Numbered from the stretch's first letter, positions 35,339 to 44,811 are shown. The stretch is DNA of 64,000 nucleotides from Tianweitania sediminis (GCF_017813335.1 NZ_JAGIYY010000001.1:434001-498000), one strand, 5' to 3'. A program made the numbers and translations. The notes: generated by a model from the letters alone, not told the origin.

Positions 35339-36817
35339 ATGACGATCCACCTGCCCTTCGACAATTCCTATGCCAGGCTTCCCCAGCATTTCTTCGCGCC
35401 GTTTCAGGCGAGTGAAGTGCCAGCGCCGCTGTTGATTGCGCTGAACACGAGGCTGGCCGAAGAGCTGGGGCTCGACCCAGACTGGCTGCAAAGCGCAGAT
35501 GGCCTCGCGATGCTTGCTGGCAACCGCTTCCCGGACGGCGCGCAGCCAATCGCGCAGGCCTATGCAGGGCACCAGTTCGGCAACTTCGTTCCCCAACTCG
35601 GTGACGGACGCGCGACGCTCCTGGGTGAAGTGGTCGACCGGCACGGCAAACGTCGCGACATCCAGTTGAAGGGTTCCGGCCCAACCCCCTTTTCCCGGCG
35701 CGGCGACGGGCGGGCAGCGATCGGCCCGGTTTTGCGGGAATACATCGTCAGCGAAGCCATGGCTGCCATGGGCATCCCGACCACGCGCGCGCTTGCCGCC
35801 GTTTCAACCGGCGAACCGGTTTACCGTGAAACAGTCCTTCCAGGCGCGGTTCTGACAAGGGTGGCTGCGAGCCACATCCGCGTCGGCACGTTCCAGTATT
35901 TCGCCGCACGTAGCGACGAAGAGGGCGTGAAGACACTGGCCGACTATGTGATCCAGCGGCATTATCCCGATGCTGCCGAGGCGGAAAACCCATATCGGGC
36001 GCTGCTGCAGCATGTGATCACAGCACAGGCGTTGCTTGTTGCGCGGTGGATGGGCGTCGGCTTCATCCATGGCGTCATGAACACGGACAACATGGCGATT
36101 TCCGGCGAGACAATCGACTACGGTCCCTGTGCCTTCCTAGACACCTATGATCCCGCGAAGGTGTTTTCGTCGATTGATCAGTTTGGCCGCTACGCCTACG
36201 CCAATCAGCCGGGGATCGCGCAATGGAACCTGGCGCGGCTGGCCGAAGCGCTTTTGCCGCTGCTTCATGAAGACCGCGACGAGAGCGTGAAGCTCGCGCA
36301 GGAGATGATCGCCGGCTTCCGTAGCCCCTTCGAAACGGCCTACATGGCCGTGCTGCGCGCCAAGTTCGGTCTGAAAACGGAAGAAAACGAAGACGGCGAC
36401 CTGATGCAGGACTTCCTCGACCGCATGGCGCAGGGCGGCGCAGATTTCACGCGCACCTTCCGCGCGCTGGTGGCAGCAGCGGCCGGACCCGAGGGTGACC
36501 GTGACGTGCGCGCCGAATTCATCGACCCGATGCTTTTTGAGACCTGGGCACCGCGCTGGCGCGAGCGGCTTTCGCGCGAAAGCGGAAACGGGAGCGGAGC
36601 GGCCGAGATCATGCGCAAGGCCAATCCGGCTCTGATCCCGCGCAACCACCGCATCGAGGAAGCCATTCAGGCCGCTGTGAACGATGCGGACTTCACGCCC
36701 TTCCGCCGCTTGAACGAGGCATTGGCAAAGCCGTTCGAGGATCAGCCGGACTACGCCGACCTCGCGATTGCACCGATGCCCGACGAGCGCGTGACCCGCA
36801 CCTTCTGCGGCACCTGA
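35339..36817 (+). CDS. selO: Protein adenylyltransferase SelO
   Basis: The 492-residue pseudokinase has the SelO (YdiU, UPF0061) pattern: GNFVPQLGDGRATLLGEVVDRHGKRRDIQLKGSGPTPFSRRGDGRAAIGPVLREYIVSEAMAAMGIPTTRALA and GFIHGVMNTDNMAISGETIDYGPCAFLD. These proteins bind ATP inverted and transfer AMP to Ser, Thr or Tyr of targets, linked to oxidative stress in E. coli. The C-terminal selenocysteine or Cys of some members is represented here by TFCGT at the very end, with a Cys three residues from the C-terminus. The stop abuts the convergent arfB stop. Confidence 0.93.
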   Translation: MTIHLPFDNSYARLPQHFFAPFQASEVPAPLLIALNTRLAEELGLDPDWLQSADGLAMLAGNRFPDGAQPIAQAYAGHQFGNFVPQLGDGRATLLGEVVDRHGKRRDIQLKGSGPTPFSRRGDGRAAIGPVLREYIVSEAMAAMGIPTTRALAAVSTGEPVYRETVLPGAVLTRVAASHIRVGTFQYFAARSDEEGVKTLADYVIQRHYPDAAEAENPYRALLQHVITAQALLVARWMGVGFIHGVMNTDNMAISGETIDYGPCAFLDTYDPAKVFSSIDQFGRYAYANQPGIAQWNLARLAEALLPLLHEDRDESVKLAQEMIAGFRSPFETAYMAVLRAKFGLKTEENEDGDLMQDFLDRMAQGGADFTRTFRALVAAAAGPEGDRDVRAEFIDPMLFETWAPRWRERLSRESGNGSGAAEIMRKANPALIPRNHRIEEAIQAAVNDADFTPFRRLNEALAKPFEDQPDYADLAIAPMPDERVTRTFCGT

Positions 36818-37249
36818 TCAGTCATCGCCCACGCGGCCGCGCAGGCGCTTCACCGTAGAGCGGCCGGTTTTTGCCTTCAGGCGCCGCTCCACCGAGCCCT
36901 TGGTTGGACGCGTTTTCTTGCGCGGCGGGGGCGGTGGCTCGGCTGCTTTTGCGAGCAACTCCACAAGCCGCTCGCGCGCGTCGGCGCGGTTTCGCTCCTG
37001 CGTCCGGAAACGGTTTGCCTCGATCAGGATCTCGCCATCCTTCGTCGCGCGCTGGCCGGCAAGCTTCAGCGCGCGCGCCTGGATCGCGTCCGGCAGATCG
37101 GACGCCGCCATGTCGAAGCGCAGTTGGACGGCGGTCGCTACCTTGTTGACGTTTTGCCCCCCCGGCCCCGAGGCGCGGACAAAGCTTTCCGTCAGGTGAT
37201 CGGGGCTGATGAACAGGCCACGGCCGATTGCAAGGGGATCATCGTTCAT
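36818..37249 (-). CDS. arfB: Alternative ribosome-rescue factor ArfB
   Basis: From ATG 37249 the protein has 143 residues. The catalytic GGQ lies in RASGPGGQNVNKV (Gly30-Gly31-Gln32) and the tail is strongly basic (KKTRPTKGSVERRLKAKTGRSTVKRLRGR), as expected for insertion into the empty mRNA channel of the ribosome. It hydrolyses peptidyl-tRNA on stalled ribosomes. An ATG four codons upstream is possible. The stop is directly joined to the selO stop. Confidence 0.93.
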   Translation of the reverse strand: MNDDPLAIGRGLFISPDHLTESFVRASGPGGQNVNKVATAVQLRFDMAASDLPDAIQARALKLAGQRATKDGEILIEANRFRTQERNRADARERLVELLAKAAEPPPPPRKKTRPTKGSVERRLKAKTGRSTVKRLRGRVGDD

Positions 37250-37275
37250 GCCCTCACACATGAAGCGGCGGCGCC

Positions 37276-37306
37276 AAAAAGAAAAGGCCCGGCTGAGCCG
37301 GGCCTT
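37276..37306 (-). terminator. Rho-independent terminator of pckA
   Basis: On the minus strand, 18 bases after the pckA stop, AAGGCCCGGCT pairs with AGCCGGGCCTT and is followed by TTCTTTTTGG. The hairpin has up to eleven pairs around a very short loop, so the innermost pairs probably open. Confidence 0.85.
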
Positions 37307-37324
37307 GATAGGAAATGTGCGCGC

Positions 37325-38935
37325 TTACTCGGCCGCAACAGGAACGCGCGGCGCCGCGCTGCGAACATTGCTGTCCACATGGCTTTCGAACTTGGCGAAG
37401 TTGTCGACGAACATGGTCACCAGCCGTGCCGCCTGCGCATCATAAGCTGCCTTGTCGGCCCATGTGGAGCGCGGATCGAGAATGGCGCTATCCACCCCCG
37501 CTACCGCCACCGGCACCTGGAAACCGAAGTTTGGATCGGTCCGGAACTCCGCGTCATGAAGCGACCCGTCGAGCGCAGCGGAAAGCAGCGCGCGCGTCGC
37601 CTTGATCGGCATGCGCTTGCCGGTGCCGTAAGCGCCGCCGGTCCAGCCGGTGTTCACCAGCCAGCAATCCACATTGTGCTCGGCAATCAGTTCGCGAAGG
37701 AGATTGCCATATTCGCTCGGGTGACGCGGCATGAAGGGTGCCCCGAAGCAGGTGGAGAAGGTCGCTTCCGGATCCGATACGCCCTTTTCAGTCCCGGCAA
37801 CCTTGGCCGTGTAGCCGGACAGGAAGTGGTACATGGCCTGCGCCGGGGTCAGCTTGGCAATGGGCGGCAAAACGCCGAACGCATCCGCCGTCAACATGAT
37901 GATATTCTTGGGGTGATTGGCGCGACCCGTCGCGCTGGCATTCGGAATAAAGTCGAGCGGATAAGCGCATCGCGTGTTTTCCGTGCGCGACCCGTCGTTG
38001 AAATCTGGCACGCGGTTTTCGTCGAGTGTGACGTTTTCCAGAACCGTGCCGAAGCGCCGCGTGGTGGCAAAGATCTCCGGTTCGGCTTCAGCCGACAAGC
38101 GAATGGTCTTGGCGTAGCAGCCGCCTTCGAAGTTGAAGATGCCGTCCGGGCCCCAGCCATGCTCGTCGTCGCCGATCAGCACGCGGCTCGGATCTGCCGA
38201 CAGCGTCGTTTTGCCGGTGCCAGACAAGCCGAAGAAAACGGCGGTTTCGCCGTCGTGGCTTTCATTGGCCGAGCAGTGCATGGGCATCACACCCTTTGCC
38301 GGCAAAAGATAGTTCAGCGCCGTGAAAACCGACTTCTTCATTTCGCCGGCATAGGAGGTGCCGCCGATCAGCACGATCATGTTGGTGAAGTCGACTGCAA
38401 TCACCGTTTCAGTGCGTGTGCCATGGCGCGTCGGGTCGGCGCGGAAGGAGGGCAAGTCGATGATCGTCATCTTCGGCACGAAGGAGGACACTTCGCTCGC
38501 CTGCGGCCGGATCAAGAGGTTGCGGATGAACATCGAATGCCAGGCGTATTCGGTGACCACGCGCGTCGGCAGGCGATGCACGGGATCGGCGCCGCCGATG
38601 AGATCCTGCACGAACAGGTCACGGCCTTCGGCGTGTTTCAGAAAGTCGGCATGGAGCAGCTCGAACTGTTCGCGCGAGAGCGCCTTGTTGTTGTCCCACC
38701 AGATATGCGCTTCGGTGTCGCTGTCGCGCACAACGAACTTGTCCTTTGGCGAGCGACCGGTGTGTTCGCCGGTGTCGGCAACAAGCGCACCGTGAGCCGA
38801 AAGCCGCGCTTCGCCGCGGGTGATCGCCAGTTCCGCAAGTTCCGCGGCGCCGAGATTATAAAAGATGTGGCCGGGGCTACGCAGCCCAGTTTCCTTGATC
38901 CCGTGCTGGGGATTACGAGAACCGGTCTCGGTCAT
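37325..38935 (-). CDS. pckA: Phosphoenolpyruvate carboxykinase (ATP)
   Basis: The 536-residue enzyme converts oxaloacetate to phosphoenolpyruvate with ATP, the entry to gluconeogenesis. It has [33 protein letters not shown] (kinase-1 P-loop) and [10 protein letters not shown] followed by [14 protein letters not shown]-like [14 protein letters not shown]. The ATG at 38935 has GGAGG nine bases upstream. Expression is normally induced on organic acids, in S. meliloti via the LacI-type PckR; a matching palindrome lies 85-96 bases upstream of the start here. It is divergent from chvI, as is usual in Rhizobiales. Confidence 0.95.
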   Translation of the reverse strand: MTETGSRNPQHGIKETGLRSPGHIFYNLGAAELAELAITRGEARLSAHGALVADTGEHTGRSPKDKFVVRDSDTEAHIWWDNNKALSREQFELLHADFLKHAEGRDLFVQDLIGGADPVHRLPTRVVTEYAWHSMFIRNLLIRPQASEVSSFVPKMTIIDLPSFRADPTRHGTRTETVIAVDFTNMIVLIGGTSYAGEMKKSVFTALNYLLPAKGVMPMHCSANESHDGETAVFFGLSGTGKTTLSADPSRVLIGDDEHGWGPDGIFNFEGGCYAKTIRLSAEAEPEIFATTRRFGTVLENVTLDENRVPDFNDGSRTENTRCAYPLDFIPNASATGRANHPKNIIMLTADAFGVLPPIAKLTPAQAMYHFLSGYTAKVAGTEKGVSDPEATFSTCFGAPFMPRHPSEYGNLLRELIAEHNVDCWLVNTGWTGGAYGTGKRMPIKATRALLSAALDGSLHDAEFRTDPNFGFQVPVAVAGVDSAILDPRSTWADKAAYDAQAARLVTMFVDNFAKFESHVDSNVRSAAPRVPVAAE

Positions 38936-39259
38936 TGCGCCTCCAAAGCGTCTTCTGAATACAGCGAGCAGATGAACTCGTTTTCGGAGGAAACAGAAAA
39001 GTTCAGTGATATCAAATCATTAATCGATTTAGGTATTTGCTTCCGTTGTTTAATCGGTTGTACTCGAAGGCGCGTGGCCTAGATGGAGGGTCACGCTTGC
39101 GCAGGCTGCGCGGTGAGCCCACGAATGGCGGAAAGCTTGCGCCAAGCAGCGCAAGGGGCTAACCACAAAGTCCGGTGCCACATTTTGTACCAGATTTGTC
39201 CCCCACACAGCGCGCTCCTGCGAGTGGGAGAACTTCTGAGCATGAGGGAGCAGCCAGAC
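38936..39259. other. pckA-chvI intergenic regulatory region
   Basis: The 324 bases between the divergent starts hold no convincing gene. The stretch 38990-39065 is markedly AT-rich against the GC-rich surroundings, fitting promoters, and contains the LacI-type palindrome listed separately. The chvI side has GAGGGAG just before the ATG at 39260. I could not place -35 and -10 elements with confidence on either strand. Confidence 0.5.
39020..39031. promoter_or_regulatory. LacI-type operator candidate for pckA
   Basis: TTAATCGATTTA is a near-perfect palindrome (five of six positions per half) centred on CG, the hallmark of LacI/GalR family operators, and contains the perfect core AATCGATT. It lies 85 bases upstream of the pckA start. 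PckR, a LacI-type regulator of pckA, is known in Sinorhizobium; the exact PckR motif was not compared. Confidence 0.35.
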
Positions 39260-39958
39260 ATGGCCACGATCGCCTTGGTGGACGACGATCGCAACATCCT
39301 GACATCCGTGTCGATTGCGCTGGAGTCCGAAGGCTACCGCGTTGAAACCTATACGGATGGCGCATCTGCCCTCGAGGGGCTCGGCTCACGCCCGCCGAAC
39401 CTCGCCATTCTCGATATTAAGATGCCGCGCATGGATGGCATGGAGCTGTTGCGGCGGCTGCGGCAAAAAACAGATCTTCCGGTTATCTTCCTGACCTCCA
39501 AGGACGACGAGATCGACGAACTGTTCGGCCTCAAGATGGGCGCCGACGACTTCATCCGGAAGCCATTTTCGCAGCGCCTCCTTGTTGAACGCGTGCGGGC
39601 CGTTTTGCGACGCGTGAGCGCCCGGGAGCCGGGCAAGTCACCCGAGAAGCAGGCCCGTTCGCTGGAACGCGGCCAGCTCGTGATGGATCAGGAACGCCAT
39701 ACCTGCACCTGGAAGGGCGAACCGGTGACGCTCACGGTGACGGAATTCCTGATCTTGCATTCCTTGGCGCAGCGCCCGGGCGTCGTGAAAAGCCGCGATT
39801 CCCTGATGGACTCTGCCTACGACGAGCAGGTTTATGTCGACGACCGCACCATCGACAGCCACATCAAGAGGCTGCGCAAGAAGTTCAAGCAGGTCGACGA
39901 CGACTTCGAGATGATCGAAACGCTTTACGGCGTCGGCTACCGCTTCAAGGAAGCTTGA
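39260..39958 (+). CDS. chvI: Response regulator ChvI
   Basis: From ATG 39260, following GAGGGAG, the protein has 232 residues and reads [34 protein letters not shown], a strongly conserved ChvI opening. The receiver has Asp52 in [11 protein letters not shown] and Lys101 in IRKPFS; the OmpR-type winged helix follows with [26 protein letters not shown] and [16 protein letters not shown]. ChvI with ChvG controls envelope, acid and exopolysaccharide genes and is often essential in this order. An in-frame ATG six codons earlier is possible. chvG starts 10 bases downstream. Confidence 0.95.
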   Translation: MATIALVDDDRNILTSVSIALESEGYRVETYTDGASALEGLGSRPPNLAILDIKMPRMDGMELLRRLRQKTDLPVIFLTSKDDEIDELFGLKMGADDFIRKPFSQRLLVERVRAVLRRVSAREPGKSPEKQARSLERGQLVMDQERHTCTWKGEPVTLTVTEFLILHSLAQRPGVVKSRDSLMDSAYDEQVYVDDRTIDSHIKRLRKKFKQVDDDFEMIETLYGVGYRFKEA

Positions 39959-39968
39959 GGATCGATCC

Positions 39969-41768
39969 ATGGCGCAGGTCGACGAACCGGTGCGCGGTTT
40001 CGTCAAGCCGGCTGCACCGCCCCGGCGACAGCCGCGGCGGCGCCTGCGCCTTGCAACAGCCCGGGTAAGCCGCTCCATGCAGCGGTTTCTCGGGCATCAC
40101 GTCTTTTCCAGCCTCACCCGGCGCATCCTGATCCTCAACCTCGCCGCTCTTGGCGTGCTGGTGATCGGAATTTCCTATCTCAACCAGTTCCGCGACGGGC
40201 TGATCGATGCGCGCGTGGAAAGCCTGATGACGCAGGGCGAAATCATCGCCGGCGCAATCGCGGCGTCCGCGACGGTTGAAACCGATGCCATCAGCATCGA
40301 CCCCGAAGCGCTGCTTGAACTCCAGGCCGGCGAAAGCGTTCAGCCAGGCGCGGATCAGCTGGAAAGCCTCGACTTTCCGATCAATCCCGAGCGCGTCGCG
40401 CCGGTGCTGCGGCGCCTGATTTCGCCCACCAAGACGCGCGCGCGGATCTATGACCGCGACGCCAATCTGCTTCTGGATTCCCGCCACCTTTATTCGCGTG
40501 GTCAGATCCTGCGCTATGGCCTGCCGCTCGTGGAAGAAGAGGAACCGAACCTCGTTGAGCGGATCGGCCAGGAGATTGCCAACTTCTTCCGGCGCACCGA
40601 TCTTCCCACCTACAAGGAAGTGCCCGGCGGCAGCGGCACCGCGTTTCCAGAAGTCATGAGCGCGCTAACGGGTGGTCCCTCAACCATCGTTCGAACGGGG
40701 GAACAAGGCGAGCTCATCGTTTCCGTGGCCGTGCCTATCCAGCGTTTCCGCGCCGTGCTGGGCGTGCTTCTGTTATCGACACAGGGCGGCGACATCGACA
40801 AGATCGTGGCTGATGAACGCGAGGCCATTTACCGCGTGTTTGGCGTCGCGGCGCTGGTCAATGCGGTGTTGTCCATGCTTCTGGCCTCCACCATTGCGCA
40901 GCCGCTGCGCAGGCTGGCCGCCGCGGCCGTGCGGGTGCGGCGCGGATCGTCCACGCGGGAAGAAATTCCCGACTTTTCCGATCGCGGGGACGAGATCGGC
41001 AATCTTTCCATTGCCGTGCGCGATATGACCAACGCTCTTTATGGGCGCATCGAGGCGATCGAAAGCTTTGCTGCCGATGTTGCGCATGAATTGAAGAACC
41101 CGCTGACCTCGCTGCGCAGTGCGGTGGAAACGCTGCCGCTCGCCAAGAAGCCGGAAGCGCGCGAACGCTTGATGGAAATCATCCAGCATGATGTGCGCCG
41201 TCTTGATCGCCTGATCTCCGATATCTCGGACGCATCGCGGCTTGATGCCGAACTTGCGCGCGAAGATGCCGGCAAGGTCGACCTCAAGAAGCTCATCGGC
41301 GATATTGTCGCCATTTCAGCCGAACCTGGGCGGCACAAGAAGCCGATGGCGATCAACCTGAAGATCGCCAAGCTGCCGGCGGGGCAAAAGACGTTTGACG
41401 TGGTCGGGCACGACCTTCGCCTCGGGCAGGTCCTGACGAACCTGATCGAGAATGCGCGCTCCTTTGTTCCCGATGAGGGCGGCGTGCTCGACATCGAACT
41501 GGCGCGAACCGGCAAGCGGTTGGTGATCACCGTTTCGGACAACGGTCCCGGCATTCGCGTCGAAGACATCGACCGCATCTTCGAGCGCTTCTACACGGAT
41601 CGACCGGCCGGCGAAGCCTTTGGTCAGAATTCCGGGCTGGGTCTGTCGATCAGCCGACAGATCGTGGAAGCGCATGGCGGCACGCTGACGGCTGAAAACA
41701 TTCCAGGCGCCAAGCCAGGCAGCCTCAGCGGCGCCCGCTTCGTTGTCAGCCTGCCTGCCGACAACTGA
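39969..41768 (+). CDS. chvG: Sensor histidine kinase ChvG
   Basis: The 599-residue protein has a basic N-terminus, a first membrane helix (RILILNLAALGVLVIGISYL, about 51-70), a large periplasmic sensor region, a second helix (FGVAALVNAVLSMLLASTIA), a HAMP segment, and the kinase core. The phosphoacceptor is His373 in ADVAHELKNPLTSLR; the ATP-binding part shows LTNLIENARSFVPDEGG, SDNGPGIRVEDIDRIFERFYTDR and GLGLSISRQIVEAHGG. It partners ChvI. In Rhizobiales the periplasmic repressor ExoR acts on it; exoR is not in this window. hprK starts two bases after the stop. Confidence 0.94.
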   Translation: MAQVDEPVRGFVKPAAPPRRQPRRRLRLATARVSRSMQRFLGHHVFSSLTRRILILNLAALGVLVIGISYLNQFRDGLIDARVESLMTQGEIIAGAIAASATVETDAISIDPEALLELQAGESVQPGADQLESLDFPINPERVAPVLRRLISPTKTRARIYDRDANLLLDSRHLYSRGQILRYGLPLVEEEEPNLVERIGQEIANFFRRTDLPTYKEVPGGSGTAFPEVMSALTGGPSTIVRTGEQGELIVSVAVPIQRFRAVLGVLLLSTQGGDIDKIVADEREAIYRVFGVAALVNAVLSMLLASTIAQPLRRLAAAAVRVRRGSSTREEIPDFSDRGDEIGNLSIAVRDMTNALYGRIEAIESFAADVAHELKNPLTSLRSAVETLPLAKKPEARERLMEIIQHDVRRLDRLISDISDASRLDAELAREDAGKVDLKKLIGDIVAISAEPGRHKKPMAINLKIAKLPAGQKTFDVVGHDLRLGQVLTNLIENARSFVPDEGGVLDIELARTGKRLVITVSDNGPGIRVEDIDRIFERFYTDRPAGEAFGQNSGLGLSISRQIVEAHGGTLTAENIPGAKPGSLSGARFVVSLPADN

Positions 41769-41770
41769 CG

Positions 41771-42217
41771 ATGCCGCTCCACCACGCCGCCTTGATTGTG
41801 GTGCGCGATCGCGGCCTGTTGATCGCGGGTCCCTCTGGTTCGGGCAAAACGACCCTGGCGGCTGTTCTGCTCGGCGAAGCGCTCGCACGCGGCTGGTTCG
41901 CGCGGCTGGTGGCGGATGATCAGGTGCTTCTTCAATCCCACCCAGCCTGCCCGCGCTTGATCGGATCGGTACCGCCGACCATCGCCGGACTGTGGGAGGT
42001 GCCGCCGCTCGGTCCAAAAGCCACGCTGCATGAGGCGCACGCCATCGTGGACCTTGTGGTCACCCTGCGAGCGCCGCAGGATCTGCCGCGCATGGTTGAA
42101 CCGGAGATCAAGCGCCTGTGCGGCGTTCCGGTCGCGCATGTCGACCTTCCGCGACAGCAGGCCGCCATTCTGGTTCCGGCGCTTCACGCACTGCTTTTTG
42201 ATGAGGAAGGCGCCTAG
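41771..42217 (+). CDS. hprK: HPr kinase/phosphorylase, short alphaproteobacterial form
   Basis: The 148-residue protein is only the catalytic core: LIAGPSGSGKTTLAAVLL is the P-loop with Lys26, and LVADDQVLL and APQDLPRMVEPEIKRLCGVPVAHVDLP follow. Firmicute HprK has about 310 residues with an extra N-terminal domain, which is absent here as in other alphaproteobacteria. It phosphorylates a serine of HPr, whose gene lies 560 bases downstream. The start is two bases after chvG, so kinase and two-component system share a transcript. Confidence 0.9.
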   Translation: MPLHHAALIVVRDRGLLIAGPSGSGKTTLAAVLLGEALARGWFARLVADDQVLLQSHPACPRLIGSVPPTIAGLWEVPPLGPKATLHEAHAIVDLVVTLRAPQDLPRMVEPEIKRLCGVPVAHVDLPRQQAAILVPALHALLFDEEGA

Positions 42218-42277
42218 TATTTCGCCATCCTTCGTTGCAAACTGCGGCAACGTGACCACGCAAAGCGCAGATAATGG

Positions 42278-42304
42278 CTTGTCAAGCGACCTCGGCTCGA
42301 CAAG
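42278..42304 (+). other. Stem-loop between hprK and the EIIA gene
   Basis: CTTGTC and GACAAG pair around an inner AGC/GCT stem with one A-C mismatch between them and a 7-base loop. No T run follows, so it is not a standard terminator; it might process or stabilise the transcript. It lies in a 158-base gap otherwise without recognisable features. Confidence 0.25.
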
Positions 42305-42375
42305 ATTGCGTTTCCGCACCTGCGAAGGCGCGGCCGCCATCCAGATGCGGCGGTTGTGACGGGAGTCATTTACGA

Positions 42376-42777
42376 ATGATTGGACTCGTGCTCGTGACGC
42401 ACGGTCGCCTTGCCGAAGAATTTCGCTTCGCCGTTGAGCATGTGGTGGGAGCGCAATTGCAGTGCGCCACCGTTTGCATCGGCCCGGAAGACGACATGGA
42501 GCAGCGCCGGCAGGATATTGTCGATGCGGTGGCTGCCGTGGACACAGGCGCCGGCGTCATTATCCTCACCGACATGTTCGGGGGCACACCGTCCAACCTT
42601 GCGATCTCCGTCATGGAACCGGGACGGGTTGAAGTGATTGCGGGCATGAACCTGCCCATGCTTATCAAGCTGTCGAGCGTTCGGGTGACGCATGCCATGC
42701 AACAGGCACTCGATTACGCGCAGATGGCCGGGCGCAAATACATCAATGTCGCGAGCCAACTCCTGACGTGTAAATGA
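42376..42777 (+). CDS. manX: PTS EIIA component, mannose family
   Basis: From ATG 42376 the protein has 133 residues and starts MIGLVLVTHGRLAEEFRFA, with His9 as the phosphorylated residue of mannose-type EIIA. GVIILTDMFGGTPSNLAISVME and VEVIAGMNLPMLIKL are the other conserved blocks. No EIIB or EIIC sugar transporter gene is near, so this is a regulatory PTS that carries phosphate from HPr rather than importing sugar. The stop overlaps the HPr start by four bases. GGGAG lies ten bases before the ATG. Confidence 0.92.
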   Translation: MIGLVLVTHGRLAEEFRFAVEHVVGAQLQCATVCIGPEDDMEQRRQDIVDAVAAVDTGAGVIILTDMFGGTPSNLAISVMEPGRVEVIAGMNLPMLIKLSSVRVTHAMQQALDYAQMAGRKYINVASQLLTCK

Positions 42778-43064
42778 GCTCCGTATCCTCCGCCCCGCCT
42801 CGTCGTGAACTCAGGATCGTGAATCAGCGTGGGCTTCATGCACGCGCTTCCGCCAAGTTCGTCCAAACGGCAGCGAGCTTCGACGCGGATGTGCGTGTCG
42901 AGAAGGATGGCGTTTCCGTCGGCGGCACCTCCATCATGGGCTTGATGATGCTGGCAGCCAGCCCCGGCTGTTCCATCATGGTGAGCGCGAAAGGCCGACA
43001 GGCCGAAGAAGTGCTGGCTGCCTTGGAAGCCCTCGTGGCCGATCGCTTCGGCGAAGAGCAGTAA
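42774..43064 (+). CDS. ptsO: PTS phosphocarrier protein HPr (NPr-like)
   Basis: The 96-residue protein has NQRGLHARASAKFVQTA with the EI-dependent His22, and GGTSIMGLMMLAA with Ser53, the position phosphorylated by HprK. It passes phosphate from enzyme I (not in the window) to EIIA. Together with hprK and manX it forms the alphaproteobacterial signalling PTS. The gene overlaps manX by four bases. The symbol ptsH is used in some genomes. Confidence 0.92.
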   Translation: MSSVSSAPPRRELRIVNQRGLHARASAKFVQTAASFDADVRVEKDGVSVGGTSIMGLMMLAASPGCSIMVSAKGRQAEEVLAALEALVADRFGEEQ

Positions 43065-43073
43065 TCCATCTTC

Positions 43074-43093
43074 ATATAAAGACTTGTTTATGT
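43074..43093. promoter_or_regulatory. Candidate operator before ahcY (SahR-like)
   Basis: ATATAAAGAC and TTGTTTATGT form an imperfect 20-base palindrome with seven of ten matching positions, AT-rich in a GC-rich context, ten bases after the HPr stop and 109 before ahcY. ArsR-type regulators responding to S-adenosylhomocysteine (SahR) control ahcY in several proteobacteria and bind such AT-rich palindromes. The match to the published motif is from memory. A second inverted repeat, CAGATCGCAGGTGATCTG, follows at 43102-43119. Confidence 0.35.
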
Positions 43094-43201
43094 CTTGTTG
43101 TCAGATCGCAGGTGATCTGCTAGGACGCCGCGCATCACACGTGCTGCCCAAGCCGCTCGAGCGCTTGGCGCGTGCCCAAGTTTCCGCACGAGGAGTGCCC
43201 C

Positions 43202-44602
43202 ATGACCACCGCGCCTGACCACGTCGTTGCCGATCTCTCGCTTGCCGGCTGGGGCCGCAAGGAGATCGAGATCGCCGAAACCGAGATGCCTGGCCTGATG
43301 GCGACACGCGAAGAGTTCGGCCCGTCGCAGCCGCTCAAGGGCGCGCGCATTTCCGGTTCGTTGCACATGACGATCCAGACGGCGGTGCTTATCGAAACGC
43401 TGAAGGCTGTTGGCGCCGACGTCCGTTGGGCGTCCTGTAACATCTTTTCCACGCAGGACCATGCCGCGGCTGCCATTGCGGCGGGTGGCACGCCCGTGTT
43501 CGCCATCAAGGGCGAAACGCTGCAAGACTATTGGCGCTATACGGACATGATCTTCCAGTGGCCGGATGGCGAGCCGACCAATCTGATCCTGGACGATGGC
43601 GGCGACGCCACGATGTATATCCTGATCGGCGCGCGCGCCGAAGCCGGCGAGGACGTGTTGTCCAATCCCGGCAACGAGGAAGAAGAAATCCTGTTCGCGC
43701 AGATCAGGACCCGCATGGCGGCAACGCCGGGCTTCTTTACCCGCACCCGAGACGCGATCCGCGGCGTCAGCGAGGAAACCACCACGGGCGTCAACCGGCT
43801 TTACCAGTTGCAGAAGCGCGGTTTACTGCCGTTCCCGGCGATCAACGTCAATGACAGCGTGACGAAGTCGAAGTTCGACAACAAGTATGGCTGCAAGGAA
43901 TCGCTGGTGGACGGCATTCGCCGTGGCACGGATGTGATGATGGCCGGCAAGGTCGCCGTTGTTTGCGGTTATGGCGATGTCGGCAAGGGGTCGGCCGCGT
44001 CGCTGCGCGGGGCCGGAGCCCGCGTGAAGGTCACAGAAGTCGATCCGATCTGCGCTCTCCAGGCGGCCATGGACGGCTTCGAAGTGGTCACGCTCGAAGA
44101 TGCGGCACCCGCCGCCGACATCGTGATCACCACCACCGGCAACAAGGACGTGATCACGCTCGACCACATGCGCGCCATGAAGGACATGGTGATCGTCGGC
44201 AACATCGGCCATTTCGACAACGAGATCCAGGTTTCGGCGCTGCGCAACCTGAAGTGGACCAATGTGAAGCCGCAGGTCGACCTCGTGGAGTTCCCCGATA
44301 ACAAGCGGTTGATCCTGTTGTCGGAAGGACGCCTCCTCAACCTCGGCAATGCCACTGGTCACCCGTCTTTCGTGATGTCCGCCTCTTTCACCAACCAGGT
44401 GCTGGCGCAGATCGAGCTTTGGACCAAGAGCGCGAACTACAACAACGAGGTGTACACGCTTCCCAAGCACCTCGACGAAAAGGTGGCGCGGCTGCATCTT
44501 GCCAAGCTGGGCGCCAAGCTGACGGAGCTTTCAGCCGAGCAGGCTGCCTATATCGGTGTGACGCCGCAAGGTCCGTACAAGCCTGAACACTACCGCTATT
44601 AG
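43202..44602 (+). CDS. ahcY: Adenosylhomocysteinase
   Basis: From ATG 43202, preceded by GAGGAG, the protein has 466 residues, the bacterial length. It contains [25 protein letters not shown], the NAD-binding [16 protein letters not shown] and the C-terminal [10 protein letters not shown], invariant in the family. It splits S-adenosylhomocysteine to adenosine and homocysteine, removing the inhibitor of methyltransferases. I did not recognise a SAM or SAH riboswitch in the 137-base leader. A strong terminator follows 27 bases after the stop. Confidence 0.96.
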   Translation: MTTAPDHVVADLSLAGWGRKEIEIAETEMPGLMATREEFGPSQPLKGARISGSLHMTIQTAVLIETLKAVGADVRWASCNIFSTQDHAAAAIAAGGTPVFAIKGETLQDYWRYTDMIFQWPDGEPTNLILDDGGDATMYILIGARAEAGEDVLSNPGNEEEEILFAQIRTRMAATPGFFTRTRDAIRGVSEETTTGVNRLYQLQKRGLLPFPAINVNDSVTKSKFDNKYGCKESLVDGIRRGTDVMMAGKVAVVCGYGDVGKGSAASLRGAGARVKVTEVDPICALQAAMDGFEVVTLEDAAPAADIVITTTGNKDVITLDHMRAMKDMVIVGNIGHFDNEIQVSALRNLKWTNVKPQVDLVEFPDNKRLILLSEGRLLNLGNATGHPSFVMSASFTNQVLAQIELWTKSANYNNEVYTLPKHLDEKVARLHLAKLGAKLTELSAEQAAYIGVTPQGPYKPEHYRY

Positions 44603-44629
44603 TCGCATAAGCTTCGGCAACAACATCTA

Positions 44630-44669
44630 GATGCCCGTGATCACTTGGTGATGCGGGCATCATCTTTTT
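44630..44669 (+). terminator. Rho-independent terminator after ahcY
   Basis: GATGCCCG pairs with CGGGCATC, and within it ATCAC pairs with GTGAT around a TTG loop with a T-G pair between the two blocks. ATCTTTTTC follows. It separates the chvI-to-ahcY group from divL. Confidence 0.88.
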
Positions 44670-44811
44670 CGGCCGCGGATTCTTTTCGCTGAATCTTCTT
44701 GTCTGTAGAGTGACCTGATTCGTGGGTTGTTCGGTCGGGGCTTGGGCGCTTTGCGTTCCCGTTCAACTCGCGTGCAAGGCGGTCTTGGCAGGCGGCGAGA
44801 GGTTACAAGAC

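Noticed and set aside
37124-39082. Open frame of 652 codons antisense to pckA
   Set aside because: It lies opposite highly conserved PckA sequence; composition (Arg, His, Gly, Val rich) is that of a shadow frame.
43065-43201. SAM or SAH riboswitch before ahcY
   Set aside because: Only short inverted repeats are visible; the conserved cores of these riboswitches were not recognised.
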